A DNA stretch of 64,000 nt from Harmothoe impar (Eukaryota > Annelida > Polychaeta > Phyllodocida > Polynoidae). Location of the stretch: contig OX381717.1 of NCBI GenBank assembly GCA_947462335.1, positions 15,305,166 through 15,369,165 on the forward strand, in the 5' to 3' direction. The position numbers and the translations under genes are program-made. The notes below the pieces were generated by a model, which was not told the DNA's origin, did not search any database, and saw nothing but the letters and a program-made list of their open reading frames with translations. This document shows, one piece after another, positions 46,621 to 61,500 of this stretch (the first letter of the stretch is position 1; every line of letters begins with the position of its first letter).

Positions 46621-49467
46621 TAAGCCAATAACATTGCGGACTAAGGGTAATACAGACTATATATGAATACGCAAGTCTTGATAATATATATCACAATATA
46701 AAATTAATTAAATATTTAGCACTGTGACCAAGATACGGTCATGGCACCGGGCTATATTTTCCACCATCTTGTTTGAACCTTTGCAATGAAAACGATAAAG
46801 GCTTTGATTTTGAAAAAAGAAATGATTTATTCAACTTCCTCACTTTGAGATTGATACATGTGATGATGCTGTGTGACCATTTTTTTCATTTAGATATAAC
46901 AACAAAGCGAAGAAATAATAAAAACATACATTTTTTGTTGTTTTCCTCCATTTTTAAACAGTACTTAGTAAAAATCCCTAAATAATGGGACTTTATATTT
47001 TAATCTTTCTCATTCTAAATTCTAAAGGAAGTAAATAAGTATACTATTATATGCAAAAGTTTATCTTTTTTGTCATTTAATCTTTATTAGGAGTAATTTC
47101 TGAAGCATGAGTGCCTATTTGGCGAGCAAATTGCTGATACTGCATCAGAATGAATGATTACAATGAAAACAATAGTCACACATTTCTCCGACAAACCTTT
47201 CGCTCTGCCATTTGTCACAAGGCCTTATCAATTATAACATAGAAACACTAAAGTACACCCTACCAAACACAGTCATCTACCTCAACAATTTCTTCTTGCG
47301 GGGGAAAAGGTATTTAAATAAGCAAAGTAATAATCTTAGCACATGAAATATACAGACACTTCTCGCTCGCAAGGTTCTACGGCTACAGACTCTTCTAAAC
47401 AGGACCAACTAAAGGTACGATAGGCTACACAGGAATATCATATTCTCTTGTCCCGCAAGTACTCTACTCAAATGGTTGGACGGTTAGGACAAAAAGGTTG
47501 GATCTTACCTAGTTCTCGCTAGCATTCTATGAATTCTTACAAAAATCTAATATTTTTTTTAGTAAACTTCTAAGAAACCAGATATAACATATATCTAAGT
47601 TCAATAATAGTCTCAGATATTCAGAGTATTAAATTGTAGATATTTTTTATCCTGTGTGTCCAAAAGTTGGCAAGCATCATAGAATGTCTATGATAATTAT
47701 TAACATGATCTTCTAGAGATTTCCATTTTGAAATAAGATATGACTGTGTAAGATGTTTTTTAAACCTAGACACATTCAACAATGTTTACTTCAAGAAGCA
47801 ATCATACAATTTCGCTACAAATAATTCGCTGATTCATATCTTTTTCATCCACATATGCAACGAAAAATTATCAAACATGACCAAACGTCAAAAACATTCA
47901 CGACAGAAAATGATATGGACAAATAAGTGTTGACTTCTACCAAAGAAAAATGATCCACATACAGTCTGTAAACATAATGACATAATTAAGTACGTTCATC
48001 GGATACAATCGTAAGCCATCTACAGAAAGGGGGGCTTTGTACAATGAGCAGTGACTATATACCTTAATAGCAATGGTGCAATATTCATATGCCTTATACT
48101 ATCAGAAGTCACTGGATATTTTACAACCTTCAATGTTTAAAAAGCTCTTGCCAAAAGTTAAAGCACAAAGCGGATCGGTACGATAGAATATATGGCACAC
48201 GACCATTGCATCTAAGTTAAAAGGCCTGAGGCTATATCATCCTTTTAGCGACACATAACTACTTATGCTAATTCTTTGAAATACAAAAGGTGTGCATGAA
48301 ATCTTAAGTGCATGTCTAATGCTAAATGATGATGTGCATGAAAATACCTGCATGTCCCAGTCGTCATCAATTAACCCGCTAGTTAAGGACAGCATGATGC
48401 CTCAAGTCTTCGAGGCTATTGTCATCCCCATACATAGACAAAATGCGCATCAAGGGGTAAAGCACCATGCTGCCCTTAGTGAGTTAAAGTCCTCAGTAGA
48501 TATAGAACTTGTATGCTATAATTATGATGTCTGGGGAGGGGAGGGGAGGGGGGGTTATTCATGGCAATAGGTATCAATAATTACAGAAAACAGTACTCCT
48601 TGTTTTCATAAAAAGCATCCACCTTAACAACTTTCTTGAATATACATTAGTGACAAACGCTCAAAAACCTCTTTTAATTTTAGAATTGGATGGGAATAAT
48701 TTATGCAATGTAAACTACTTTTTAAGAGACACTATGCTTGAGTATATATGTCCATAATACTTCTCCAAAGTTATATCAAATGCTATGCTTTCCTGTGTCC
48801 ACACAAAAATGTATTCTATTTTGTCATTGGTCCTCACTTGAGATGAAAAACCATGATATTGTACATTTGTTGAACTATATACAAACCTAATTCACTTATT
48901 GCATTTTCACCGCTTAACTGAACCTGCCATGGGTTTTCCTACTGTATAAAGCTCAATGCATTTCAGAAAGTGTTTAATATCATCTTATTTGCTGGTACAC
49001 GTTACATTAGATATTGCTTGAATGAATAACCTAAATCAAATTATCTGCATTCTTCTTTTCGATATGCGATAAAATAGCTGTTCCAAGATATTTCCCCCAG
49101 TCATTGGTGCATTCGGGCATCAATCAAAATATTATTCATGGACAAAAGCCATCGGGTTATTAAGTGTTGAGGGCACGGTGATACCTCTAGCGCAGTCCTT
49201 AGAACAGGGGCTTTAGCTACATTATACACACCTGAGATGGTTCTGCCCAATCACAACACAACTCTATTCAACAACTGCCTAATAGCCATCTAGAGTAAAA
49301 TATGGACTTTCAGGTACAAATAGGCAGATCTGATGATGAAAAAGATATTGTCTATCAATGTTTTTAAGTGCCTCTGTAACCATCCTGACACTGTTGAAAT
49401 AAGGCACAGTTTGGGGGTGGTGTAGATGGTAGAACGAGGAGTGTCTCTAGTAGTCTAGTAGTATCGC
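46621..49467 (-). other. Probable 3' UTR and downstream flank of the minus-strand Ig/FN3 gene
   Basis: About 2.8 kb without frames or obvious repeats, lying directly after the stop codon of the minus-strand gene. On the minus strand AATAAA occurs at 47083-47088, a candidate polyadenylation signal that would give a 3' UTR of ~2.4 kb. A G-rich run lies at 48534-48553. Confidence 0.35.
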
Positions 49468-49562
49468 CTACTGCCGTAGGAGGAAGGAGACTGCGAGGAA
49501 TGTCCATGTCAGGAAGGACCAGGCTTTCACATCGCTGGCGGCTCCCACCACATCCTTAGCTT
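49468..49562 (-). CDS. Last exon: GPI-anchor signal and stop
   Basis: Encodes EAKDVVGAASDVKAWSFLTW and then a hydrophobic stretch to ...SFLLRQ-stop. Small residues GAAS before ~16 mostly hydrophobic residues and almost no cytoplasmic tail fit a GPI-attachment signal better than a transmembrane receptor tail. It starts in phase 1 after ATCAACAG. Confidence 0.8.
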
Positions 49563-52500
49563 CTGTTGATGATAAAGCAAAAAGGGAACATGTTGAAAGG
49601 TATTTATTCAAAGAAGTATTTTTATAAACAATTAGTTGAGTAACAATCAGTTCAGTCAGTTCTCTCTTGAGTCTGTTCAATGGAGTCTTCCATATTTTAT
49701 TGCGACGGTCAGTTTGTTTTTTTCGAAACAAATTCCAACTTAATCATTTTGAACTATAAAATATGCTAACAATAATCAATCTTATAGCAAAAACTTAACA
49801 ATTGATTAATAGACTGGAAACTATGTGAACCATGCTTAATTAAACCAGAATAAGAAGCATGTTGTGATGTTGTTTAAGTCTGTCAGTACTGTCAGGTTAG
49901 TAACAGTCTATTAGTCAGTCAGTAAGCTGAAACAGGCACAGGGAAATATTGTTAAAATAGGCTCATTTGTCAGGATTATTGTTTAAATCATTTCTTTCAT
50001 ATTCACATTCTTTCATATTTTTTGACATAAAAAAAAATATGGTAGTTATGAAGCAGAATTAACATAATTCTTTGTAGATGAACAAGGGGAATCCAAATCC
50101 AGGACCACTTCTCCAATCATATATCTCAACTGAATATAGCTGAACACAGGGAATGAACAAATGAGGTAACATAATGTCATAGTTATACCATTGTTGGGGA
50201 TCGAAGAGCCTCCAAATGGCATCAAAGCTCACGGGATTCCCAAAATCTTTCGAGTTGGGCTTGCATAACTTAAGACAAAATGAAATTAGGGACCGCGTTG
50301 ATCTTTCTGACAAGGGTATATAAGACGAGCCTTTTGAGCTGCTTTTTTTGAAAGGTAAGTTAAGATTATTGTTAGCACAGTTGTGTCCTTTCTGGAGGAG
50401 GAAGCCTATTAGAGGGCAAACCTGCAATTAGCTCCTTTGCTGGGTGACACTGCTACCTAGGTCAGTTTTGGCAACTCTATGGTCAGTGAAAAAAGCTGCT
50501 GAACCCTAATTACTTGCACCTTTCCTCCTAAACTTAGTTAAAAGTTTGAGTCATTGTGAGTCACATTCTTCTCCATAGGCAGCAGTGGGTCAGGAAAGCA
50601 TTATAATCAATTTTGATGAGTCGGCGAAATAAAAGCAGGTATAAACCGGGTTATTCACGCAGCACGAGTCTGGCTCTTCATGATACCTGGTGGCTTGTTA
50701 TCACTCTCATTGTCAATCGCCTCAAAATCTTCATCATCATCATCTTTATCATCATCATGATTATCATCATCATCATGATTATCCTCATCTTCTTTGTCAT
50801 CATCATCATCTTTGTCTTGGTCAGTTTCTTTGTCAACGTCATCAGTATCAATTGCAACAACTACCGATCCAGTGGTCACGTCTTCCTCGGCTAGAGTCAA
50901 TCAAAATGCACCGAGATCACATTGACATGGGTTCACACTGTCCAACATTTACAGTGGGGTTTACAAGGCCTAAAGTCCCTCTGAACCAGGACTCTTGGAT
51001 CAGGAACCCCCAAAACAGTAGCCCCTGGGCCAGGGCCCTTAAAAGAGGAGCCCCTGTCAAGTTCAAAACAGGTCCTTGGAACAGGGGTCCCTCTCAATCA
51101 GGGTCCTTGGAACAGGAGCCCTCTGAACCAGGGTCCTTGGAGCAGGAGCCCTCTGAACCAGGGTCCTTAGAACAGGAGCCCTCTGAACCAGGGTCCTTAG
51201 AACAGGAGCCCTCTGAACCAGGGTCCCTGGAACAGGAGCCCTCTGAACAAAAGCCCCCGCAGCAGTAGCCCCTGAACCAGGGCCCTTGTAAGAGCACCCC
51301 CTTTAAAAGAGGGTCTTTGGAATAGGATGTCAAGAGCTTGAGTTCTGAAGGAACCTGAAACCGGGGAAGGCACAGACGTTCAAACATTTATAGATCATGA
51401 ACAGCAAACATTGACAAGGTCAAAATGAACACTCAAATAACCTGAAACAAATGAACATGAAGGCTGTCTTTAAGAACTGTGTCAAGCCAAACATTGATAG
51501 ATGCAATTTTATCAAATAAGTCCTATGTTCAGTCATTGCACCGGGACCAGTCTTAATGTGGCGATGACATGAAAGAGTCTTTCTATACAGTTGGTGAAAG
51601 CTTTATGGCAGTGATAGTTGTAGCTGGGGCGAAGGGCACATGTCATAACAAGTCAGTTTCACTTCTCAAACCGTGTAATTGATTCTGTTATGTCTTGGGA
51701 GGCAGTCAAAAAGCTGAAGTTTTCTTAGCATATATGATATTTGATATAACATACTTGATGTGACTATTGTCGAATAATGACTTAGTACAGGCCTCCCACA
51801 TGGATTTTTACAACTTTTTATGTCGAAAGTAACTTCACCTCAATGTTACAATTTAGAGTGAATTTGGCTGTAATAAAATTAATTGAAGTGATCCATTTTC
51901 TTCATCACTTCACTCAATTTTGTATCTCATTTTGCAATGGTAATGGGAGCCTTAGTAGCTAAAGACTTAGATGTTTAAGGGCAACATAGTGATTTAATGC
52001 ACTATATCCGTTGTTGTCATGATGTGTAGACTCGCCCAGGGCTGCACCCATACACCATGCTGACCCAAGGCTGTGTCTCACGAACTTGGGCCAATGTGTT
52101 CGTTTATGACCGGGTGGCGTCTATGACCGGGTGGTGTCTATGACCGGGTGCCATTTATGACCGGGTGCCGCCTATGACCGGCTATCTAAAAAAGTTGTTT
52201 GGAGGAATACATTTTTTAAAATCTATTTTTCTTTTATTCATAATTTTTTTTATTTTTAACAATTTTTTATTCCTCCAAACAATATTTTTAGATAGCCGGT
52301 CATAGACGGCACTGGGTCATAGACGGCACTGGGTCATAGACGAACACATTGGCCCAAGTTCATGAGACACAGCCCCAATAAAGTTGATACACTCCAATAG
52401 GCATGGCATGATGCTACTCATCAGGGTTGCATCACGACAACAAAGAGTATTAAAGATCATTAACGCACTGCGCTGCCCTTAAATGACTTAAGAAGGATGT

Positions 52501-55500
52501 GAAGCTGCGAATGTTTGGGTCGAGTCGACTTACCAGAAGGAGAGGGAGATGGGACTTCCTCTTTGTCTCCCGCTACACAAACATACAAGTAACCAATGTC
52601 AGCTCAATTCTCAAACAGCTCAAACTCTGAAATGCCACTCTTAACTTGATTTTTGAAGTCTTCATTAGAAGATTATGAAATAAAATAAAATGAAATAGAA
52701 TACAGAATTCCAATTACCAATAGGAAATTCTACAGAAAGAGGATAAAGTAGCATCTCTGAATTATATTTTCCTTTAAATTTCTGATTTATATAAACATGT
52801 GTCATTCCTTTTTTGATGCTGTTGATTTCCACAACAGTACGGTAAACATTCTTAAGGTCTAGGATCAATAGTGTAGGTCAAGAAAGTCAAGAAATGCAAA
52901 AAGAAAAGGAGTCAGTCCATGGTGAAAATGTCTAGATGCAACATGATGAAATGATTCACTCTGTCCTAATGTAATCACTTGAGTTAAAGTATAGCCTGAA
53001 ACAGAGGGCTCCATTAGCATTCATAAATTGCTTTATTTACAAACACTGTAGTGCAATTTAAATTCTAATGAATTGCTTTCTCACTGTGATTTTCTTCATT
53101 TTCATGAGTTTCTGTTAAAAAATCACAAATTTTGCCAGATTTTTCTAGTGAGATTACTTTGGATGGGAGCTGGGCCTATAGATGAGGAGAGAGATGAGGT
53201 GAGAGAAGTGCCAGAAGAGGAAAGATCAATGCTGTCCACTTGTGCCTCAGTCGTCAAGGCAACTGATTCAGTTGTCAAGGCAACTACTTCAGTCGTCGAG
53301 GTAACCGATTCAGTCGTCAAGGCAACTGCCTGAGTCAAGGCAACTGTTTTATTCGTCGAGGCAACTGATTCAGTCGTCAAGGCAACTGCTTCAGTCGTCA
53401 AGTCGTCCTCAGTAGTCAGAGTAACAGAAGTTGGGTCTGTGAGGCAGTGATAGAAAAAACAAAGCATAAAATACAGATAGTCAGACAGGCAATTTAGAAT
53501 GATAGAGTTTCCTAATTATAAAACATAGGATCCAATTTGCTTAATTGTTTTTCTTGCTGAATTAGGGTGAAATCTTTCTTAATTTTCTTATTCAAAAACT
53601 TTCCATTAATGTAGATTAGTATTGGAAAACATCCTTATGTATATATTCTGAATAGTAGTCTTTGTATTTGCAGCCAGGTAAAGCTTAATACAACTCATAC
53701 ATTGTATTTATCATGTTTTATATATTTTAATATTTGATGTGTTAGATGAAGCAGCTCATCTCAAGCTATGTTAGCTTCCAGACATTATCAGGGATTTGAA
53801 GTTGGAATATTTGCGGAAATCAAAACTGGCAGGGAATTTTTAGATATGGCCAAACTTGGGCTGTTGCACGTCGGGTTTAAAAAACTGCTTGTCATAATCT
53901 AGGGAGGGTAAGAATAAAGTATGTTGTCAGCTTAGTCTGAACATCAACAACGAAATGATAACAAATTGCTGTCAGATCCTATCGATAACAAGTATGCTCC
54001 TTTGTCTGCAGCTAGGTCTGTCCAACAACAAAACTTGACAAAACTGGTTATTCACCCTGCTATGACTTAAGAAGTGGAGTCTCTAATGGTTTAAATGAGC
54101 TTTTGAAACAGTTGTGAAAGCCCGTCTGTAAGCTTTTGGCTTTCAAATATGTACAACAGTGGCAGTAATTCATCTGGTTTTAATAGTGTCAGGCTTGTAC
54201 AAGTGTACAATAAGGAAGCAATTCTAGAAAACTGCTTTCCGGTTAAAATTGTGTTAACCTTTTAGTTTATGTTAACAGGGTTTCTGTTAAGTGTCAAATT
54301 AGTTGCCAGATGTTTTATGAGATTACGTTCAATGAGAGTTGGGCCTCGAGATGAGGTGAGAGTAGTGGTAGAAGCGGTGAGGTCAATGTCATCCAATTGT
54401 GCCTCAGTTGTCAAGGCAACTGTTCCAGTTGTCAAGGCAACTGCTTCAGTCTTCAAGACAACTGCTTCATTCGTCAAGACAACTGCTTCAGTTGTCAAGG
54501 CAACTGCTTCCGTCGTAGCAACTGCTTCAGTTGTCAAGGCAACTGCTTCAGCAGAGTCAAATTTCTCAGCGATCAAGTCAACTGCTTCAGTCGAAGTAAC
54601 TGTTTCAGTCGTCAAGGCAACTGATTCATTCAAGGCTACTACTTCAGCTGTCAGGATAAGTAATTCAGTTGCCAAGGCTACTGATTTGGCTGTCGAGATA
54701 ACTTCTTCAGCGGTCAAGTCGTCTTCAGTAGTCAGAGAAATAGCAGTAGAGTCTGTGAGGCAATAATAGAAAAAATAAAGAGGAAAGGAAAAGAGTATAA
54801 AATACAGATCTATCGTCAGATACAGTTACAGATATAGTCTGTCGCTTGATAGTCCGACAAACAAAGGGCCCCTCCTTATGGGACAGTCTTATACATGGCA
54901 TTTGGATATACTTCAAATGTCCTCCAGATTTGATATCTGACCACCCTTTGCCTGCAATGGCAGCAGTTGGACTTACAAGGCATGACTGTAATAAAACCAA
55001 GAGTAACATGATTTTCTTATTGTAATATACGACATAAACATTATTTTAGTGATCTCTTTAAAAACAAGAATCCAATTTGCTTTTTGTTTTCCTTGAGAAA
55101 CTCTCAAGAGTAGCAGTTAATGTAAATCAGCATTGGAAATCGCATCTGAATATACATATATTTTGGAAGATGACTGATTTGAATTTACAGCATAATAAGC
55201 ATTAATACAAAACATACATTACATATGCTCTATATATTTTACTATTTGACGTGTAAGATGAAGCATCTCATCTCAAGCTATGTTAGCTTCCAGACATCAT
55301 CAGGGATTTTGAGGTTGCAATATTTTCCGAACTAAAATCTGGCTGTTTTGATTTGATTTTTTAAATATCTTTTATAGATATGGCTTTATATCCAAACTTG
55401 GGCCATTGTACCTCAGGTTATCTGAGACTTTTCGTTGTTCTACATTTGGAGAGTTAAAAGACAGTCTGTTGTCCACTCGGTTTGAACTAATAAATTGTCA

Positions 55501-58500
55501 TATTTATTTCAATGTTGTGCCTTCAGTCTTTTCTTTTCTACGGGGTTGGCTCACAGGCAGGCGAGCTCAAGAGACGGGGTTCCATAATTTGCTTGGATGG
55601 AAAATATATTTGACTGATAGGTTGGGTTGTACGGTAGCAGCATAGGTCTGTGGTATATTGCAAGTCAGGGATATCTTTTTATATCAATGCATTTATATAT
55701 ATATTAGTAATGATAGCAGAGGCAATAGATAAAGCAAATCCACAGCTGTATTTGGTAGAAAGCAGTCTCTAGTCAACGTCAAGCATACATTAGACTCACA
55801 AGTCAATGTCATGGTCTAGCAACAGTCTTACATTTTACATCATTCAACAGTTCTTCATCAAAGACAGTTGTAATAACTATAAACATATGATTGTACAATC
55901 TCCAGAGCAGTTTGATATAATATTACAAGCCACAGTAGGAAAATGGCACTTTCCTCAGTTTGAAACCACCATTTTTACTGCTTACAGTGCACTGCCAGAA
56001 TGTCCCTAAGGCATTCTCAGACCTTACTTATAACTACATGCACAATGTTATATCTTAATCTTAGGTACTTGGACCTGATAATGATATATTGCCAAGATAT
56101 ATTCTAAGGGATAATCGACTTGAATCGAAATGGGTGGAGTTACAGGGGTTATATTAGGATTGCGGTAAGGGCCAAACGTTAGAGCCGTGATGTAAAAATA
56201 AGGTATACAGAATTTGTTCGCCTGTAACTCACCCTGAACAGTAGTAGTGGGCTCCTTTGGCGCTTCAGTAGTCTCAACTAATAACAAAATAATCACTGAT
56301 TTTCCCCAAAATTTATCTGTGAGTTTTTCACTACCACTTTCTTTTTCCAATTTTTTAAATTTTAGTATAAGTGTTTAAAATTTATTTTAATCAAGATTAA
56401 GTATTCTTTCACAGAATTTAACATGAAAAGTAATTTGTTGAAGCAAGAATGAAAATCTCATTCAGAACTTAAAGTAAAATAAGTTATAACCTATAAGAGC
56501 AGACCATGGAGAAACTTTATACAGATATAATAAAGAAATAAATGGATTAGCTCCAGAAAGTCTAGCATTTATTGACAACAGTACTGGGTCCCAGGGCCTC
56601 TAGGCTCTCTGTCCCCTGAACCTAGGCATCAAGGGCCTATCCAATTCGAGCTATAGGAGTCAGGTACTCCTATCATCACCATATAGACCATGTTTCAGTT
56701 AATTTCTCAAGGTTTTTCATTTCTCTGTAAAATACCTTGAATAAAATATTGATTCAGTGCCTTCCAAGTAAAAATAATTTGGACAAATTCAGTCGTCCTG
56801 AAATTTTAAAAGAAATTGCTGTGATTCAGCAGGCTAAGAAAATAGAGACGCCCCAGGTCCCAGTGTCTAACACTGTGAAACAATCAGTGCAAACTTACTA
56901 AGATACTCCATCATTCAATGTGCTAGGAGAACACTTACCGGGTACTTTTTGTCTTGTTGGCATGGGTGCGAGTGTGGTGTCGGCCTCAGGCTCTGGTTCT
57001 AACGTTGTGGTGGGGAGGGGGGCAGGGTTTTCCTCTGTGAACAGGACATGACAAGGTCAAAATTGGTCAAAAAGATTCAACAGGCGGAAGAATTAACTAT
57101 AAAATAGTATTTGCAAACATTTGGGTTTTTTAAACATGGGTTGATTTCAAGGTCATTTGGTCAATACTGATAAGCTGTGAAAAGGATAAGTTACAAAAAA
57201 AGAATTTAATTGATCTATAGAGCTTATTAAGACCAAAATGACTGCCGCAGGACTTTACATTGGCAAGGACCCACTTATTATTGGAAACATATACCCTTAA
57301 ACAGGTGGAGTACTGCACCAGAGATACAGACTGGCCCATATTTCCAGGCAGCCTGGTAATGCAGGCTGCCCAGCCTGGTTTATCAGGCCGGGAGTTTTTA
57401 CAGGCAGGGTGTTTTGTCAGGTTGTTCACCCTTTCCCAGCACATCAGCCTGGTATAGCAGGCTGCGGCTCAGGCTTTCACATCTTCTCCCAGCAGATACA
57501 GCTGCTATACCCTCCTCTATTTGTGCCAAACTAGATAAAATACAGATTTCATCTTGTAACTACTCAGAAATGCAATGAACCATGCACTAAATGCATCCAT
57601 AAGTTAGTAGGTGACATATTGATCTATATACTCATGGGAGCTTCATTTTTCGCAAATAGCCTATGAAAATCGCAAATATAATTATATAAAAGCTACAAGA
57701 AAGTCCCAGTGCAGTAACTGAACAGCCCTGTTTACCAGGCTGAGTGACCTGTGAAAACGGGCTGGGTGTGTTATCCAGGCTGTACTGAAAGTCCAGGCAG
57801 TCTTCCACCTGTTAAACTATGGTACTATTAAATCTTTTAGAGCTATACAAAGGTACTAATAATAAATATATAGATGTTTTTCCTGGTTGACCAAAAATTA
57901 GATCATCTTGCGGGGAAATTACCACAATTCATACAGAAATCATTATTTTTTCAAAGCAGGAAAAGTGTTGTCTTCGTATCAAACCTTAACATTAAGAAAC
58001 ATGGTATTGCAGGGAAGTATTTGACACCGACAGAGTAAATGGGGAACATTGACTCTTTTACAGGATTGAGAAGCTACTATGTACATTTGACACTATTCTC
58101 TTTTAACAAATCATTTTCCACAAATCTAACAATCACGCCTCAGTTTTTACCTTCCGATGTCCTAAACTGGAACTCTTCGGAGAACCCTGTCTCACCGAAG
58201 CCGTTTTTACAGTTGAGTTTGGCCTCGTATTGTGTGTTTTTGGTGAGTCCTGCGATCCGGTACACCTGCTGGTGCCGACTGTTGTCTCCAACACGACTCG
58301 GGACCACACTCTCACCGAACGTCTCTCCACCCTTGAAATAAAACCAATATATGGATATACAGTGAAGCCGAATGTGACTTATTATCATTTTACACCGAAT
58401 TATAATATGTTTTCAATGGAACATAATATATTCTTTATGAAAATGATTTGTAATGGCCTTAATATACGTGCAATTCATTCATTTTGATAACTTAGATTTT

Positions 58501-61500
58501 CAGATTTTCAGGATCATTGTATCAATTCAATTTATCTAAACAGCAAATTATATTTTTTTAACTGACATTGAGCTGACACCTTCTCGAAATCTAGAAAAAT
58601 AACTGACAAACTATTTTTTAACTCAGGAAAATGATACATAACTGACTTTTTAACTGAGAGAGAGTGAGAAACACAAAAAATTCACTATTTTAACACTACT
58701 TTAAAACCTCGGTTATAAGCCTATCCTGATTATAAACCGATTGTGAGTTTGAGAGGAAAAAACTGCCTGAATTTTTTCCCCCAATAAATTCATTTATATA
58801 AAACCCTAGCCTATAAGCTGAATAGCAAATAAAAACACCAAATCGAATTTGGTTTATAACTGGGCACTTGTGGCCCTTAAAGTAGCATTCTCACCAAGCG
58901 TATCCCACTCGCAATTCTAGTATTGTTCTAGTCTACTATGTGGTTAAGTGTGAGTGGTGAGCATGCCCCTTTAAATGGTTAATGTGTTAAAACATGGAGC
59001 GGTACCTGTGTTACTTGGAGCTCACACTCGGTTGGGTCGGCGACAGAGAAGAACTCCCACTCCAGGATGAAGACGTCGCTGTAGTCACCGTCCATACTGC
59101 TGATAACCTCCAGCTGGTAGGGCTCTCCTACAGGGGCACAAACACAATACTGTAAACATAGTTTATTTCGTGCTGTACTTATTTTCGCGGTTTCCGTGGA
59201 TTTTAAAATCCGCGAAAATAGGTACAGAGCGAATATTTATCCACTGTAGTCATATTACTACTATACTGTAAAATTCGCGAATTTAAATACACATGAAATT
59301 GCACTTTGTAGGCGAACTGCGAAAATATACATGCGCGAAAATATATACGTCTACAGTATTAGCGAGTGGTTGGGGTTTGACGGTGTGTTCTGCCTCCGCT
59401 ACTACACTCAGAACTGAACAGGTAAGCTTATTTTCATTCTCCCTTGGCATACATGGCATGACATGTGATCACTTGATCTGATTTGCTGTTCACTCATTGG
59501 CTGGAGTAATGTTAATTAGGTCAATCAACATGTATTCCTACCCATCTAGGGTTCTCACAACAAAGTTCTGAGACCAGTAATTATTATTAACAATATTAGG
59601 GACTGGTCATCTTTTGACGACCATGAAAGGTTGGTCAATGGATTTCTGGTAACTTTTATTTTGTGAATGGATTTCGATCGCCTGTATTTTTTCAAAAATT
59701 GAGAATTATTTTTTCATTTTTACCCTTACTGAAATTATTCAATTATTGACTATACAACTAAACTGTTATCATGAACTTAAATATATAATCATTAACCCTT
59801 ACATAGGGACTTAGATAGAACCTATGTGTTATTTTTTAATGGAATTATCCGTTTTTTCACCAACCTGAGAGTTGGATGGTGCCCTTGGCCGGCTCTCCCT
59901 TCCCGTTACCGCCGATACACGAATACTCTCCAAGGTCACTCGCCTGCATCTCCAGGATCGTCAAGGTCGCTGTGACTCCAAACTCATCCTCGTCAGAATC
60001 ACTCTCTGTGGCACGGAAGTTTCCACCTGCAAGATAATATAAACTTATGGGTAATTAGGGGCTTATGAATACAGTAAAAACGCATTTCAAACATTTTTGT
60101 TATAAGCTCAAACATTTGGCTTACAACTAGGGCATTCTCATCACTCACACTTAAAGGGGCATTCTCACCACTCGCACTTTACAACATAGTAAACTAGAGC
60201 AGTACTAGAATTGTGAGTGGGATACGCTCAGTGATTAAACCAATTTATCCAAGGTAGGCTAATAACCAAGATTCTACGGTACTGTTATACAGTCTATTAA
60301 ACAGTATAGTGTATCATGTCTCCATACCTTCCTCCAGATAGGTAGTGTAGTCATGTATCCTAATGTATGTATGATTCTACTAGTGTTATTCTGTCTAACA
60401 GTGTAGTGTATGAGACATACCTTCCTCCAGGTTGATGTCCTGCCCATTGTGCTGCCAGATTTTATTTTTGTTTTATTGTAGATACTACCAGGTAGTGAAG
60501 TCATGTATGATAGTATCTGTATGATGCTTATTATACTCGTGTTATGCAGTTTATGCAGTTTATGATAGTGTATGTATGATGCTTATTATACTCGTGTTAT
60601 GCAGTTTATGATAGTGTATGTATGATGCTTATTATACTCGTGTTATGCAGTTTATGATAGTGTATGTATGATAGTGTATGTATTATCATACTAGTGTTAT
60701 ACAGTCTAACAGTGTAGTGTATGAGACATACCTTCCTCCAGGTTGATGTCCTGCCCGTTGTGCTGCCAGATGATCCTGACGTCTGGGCTGCTGCTGAAGT
60801 CACACGTGAGGGACACCTGGTCGTTGGGGCCCGTGTGGACCGTGTCCTCCATCACCTCCACTGTGGGCGCAACTACAACCAGAACACAAGACACTTAGAG
60901 AGTGCTACAAGGTAGGGTAGTCATGTATACTAATGTGTGTGTTATTATACTAGTGTTGTTTTGTATAACTGCAGTCTATACGAAAACTTTTTCACCATGA
61001 AGGACATTCGGTCCTGCAGATTTTTTATGTTGCAGGCACAGCATAATTTTTGCAGGCCCGGATATCAGAGTACAATCTTATTATTCAAAAACAAAACATG
61101 AAGCAAGTGTTTGCACTCGTAAGTAAATAGAATATGGTTCCCCTGTCAGGGTTCCCACAAAAAATATTAGATTGAATTCCATGACATTTCCATGACATTC
61201 CATGACAAAAATCTCAATATTCCATGACATTTTAGCAGAGGTCGGGGGCTTGGCCCCCGAGAAAATTTCTAAAATCTAGAAAGCAAATGGTACATTCTAG
61301 GATATTTTGTAATATTAATTCCATTATTTTCAAATTCCATGACATTCCATGACACACGGCAATTTTTTTTACAAAATTCCATGACATTCCATGACTTTCC
61401 AGACAACTTTTGCCGGCTATATATTGACAGTTTTATAATTACTGGGTAGGATTCATAAGTTCTTGTTATATATTTCTTTGATCACTCATAACACGTAAAT

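Noticed and set aside
51094..51387. Minus-strand frame of repeated GSEGSCSKDP units, and its plus-strand counterpart
   Set aside because: It is a direct product of a 30-bp minisatellite. It has no splice sites joining it to the Ig/FN3 gene.
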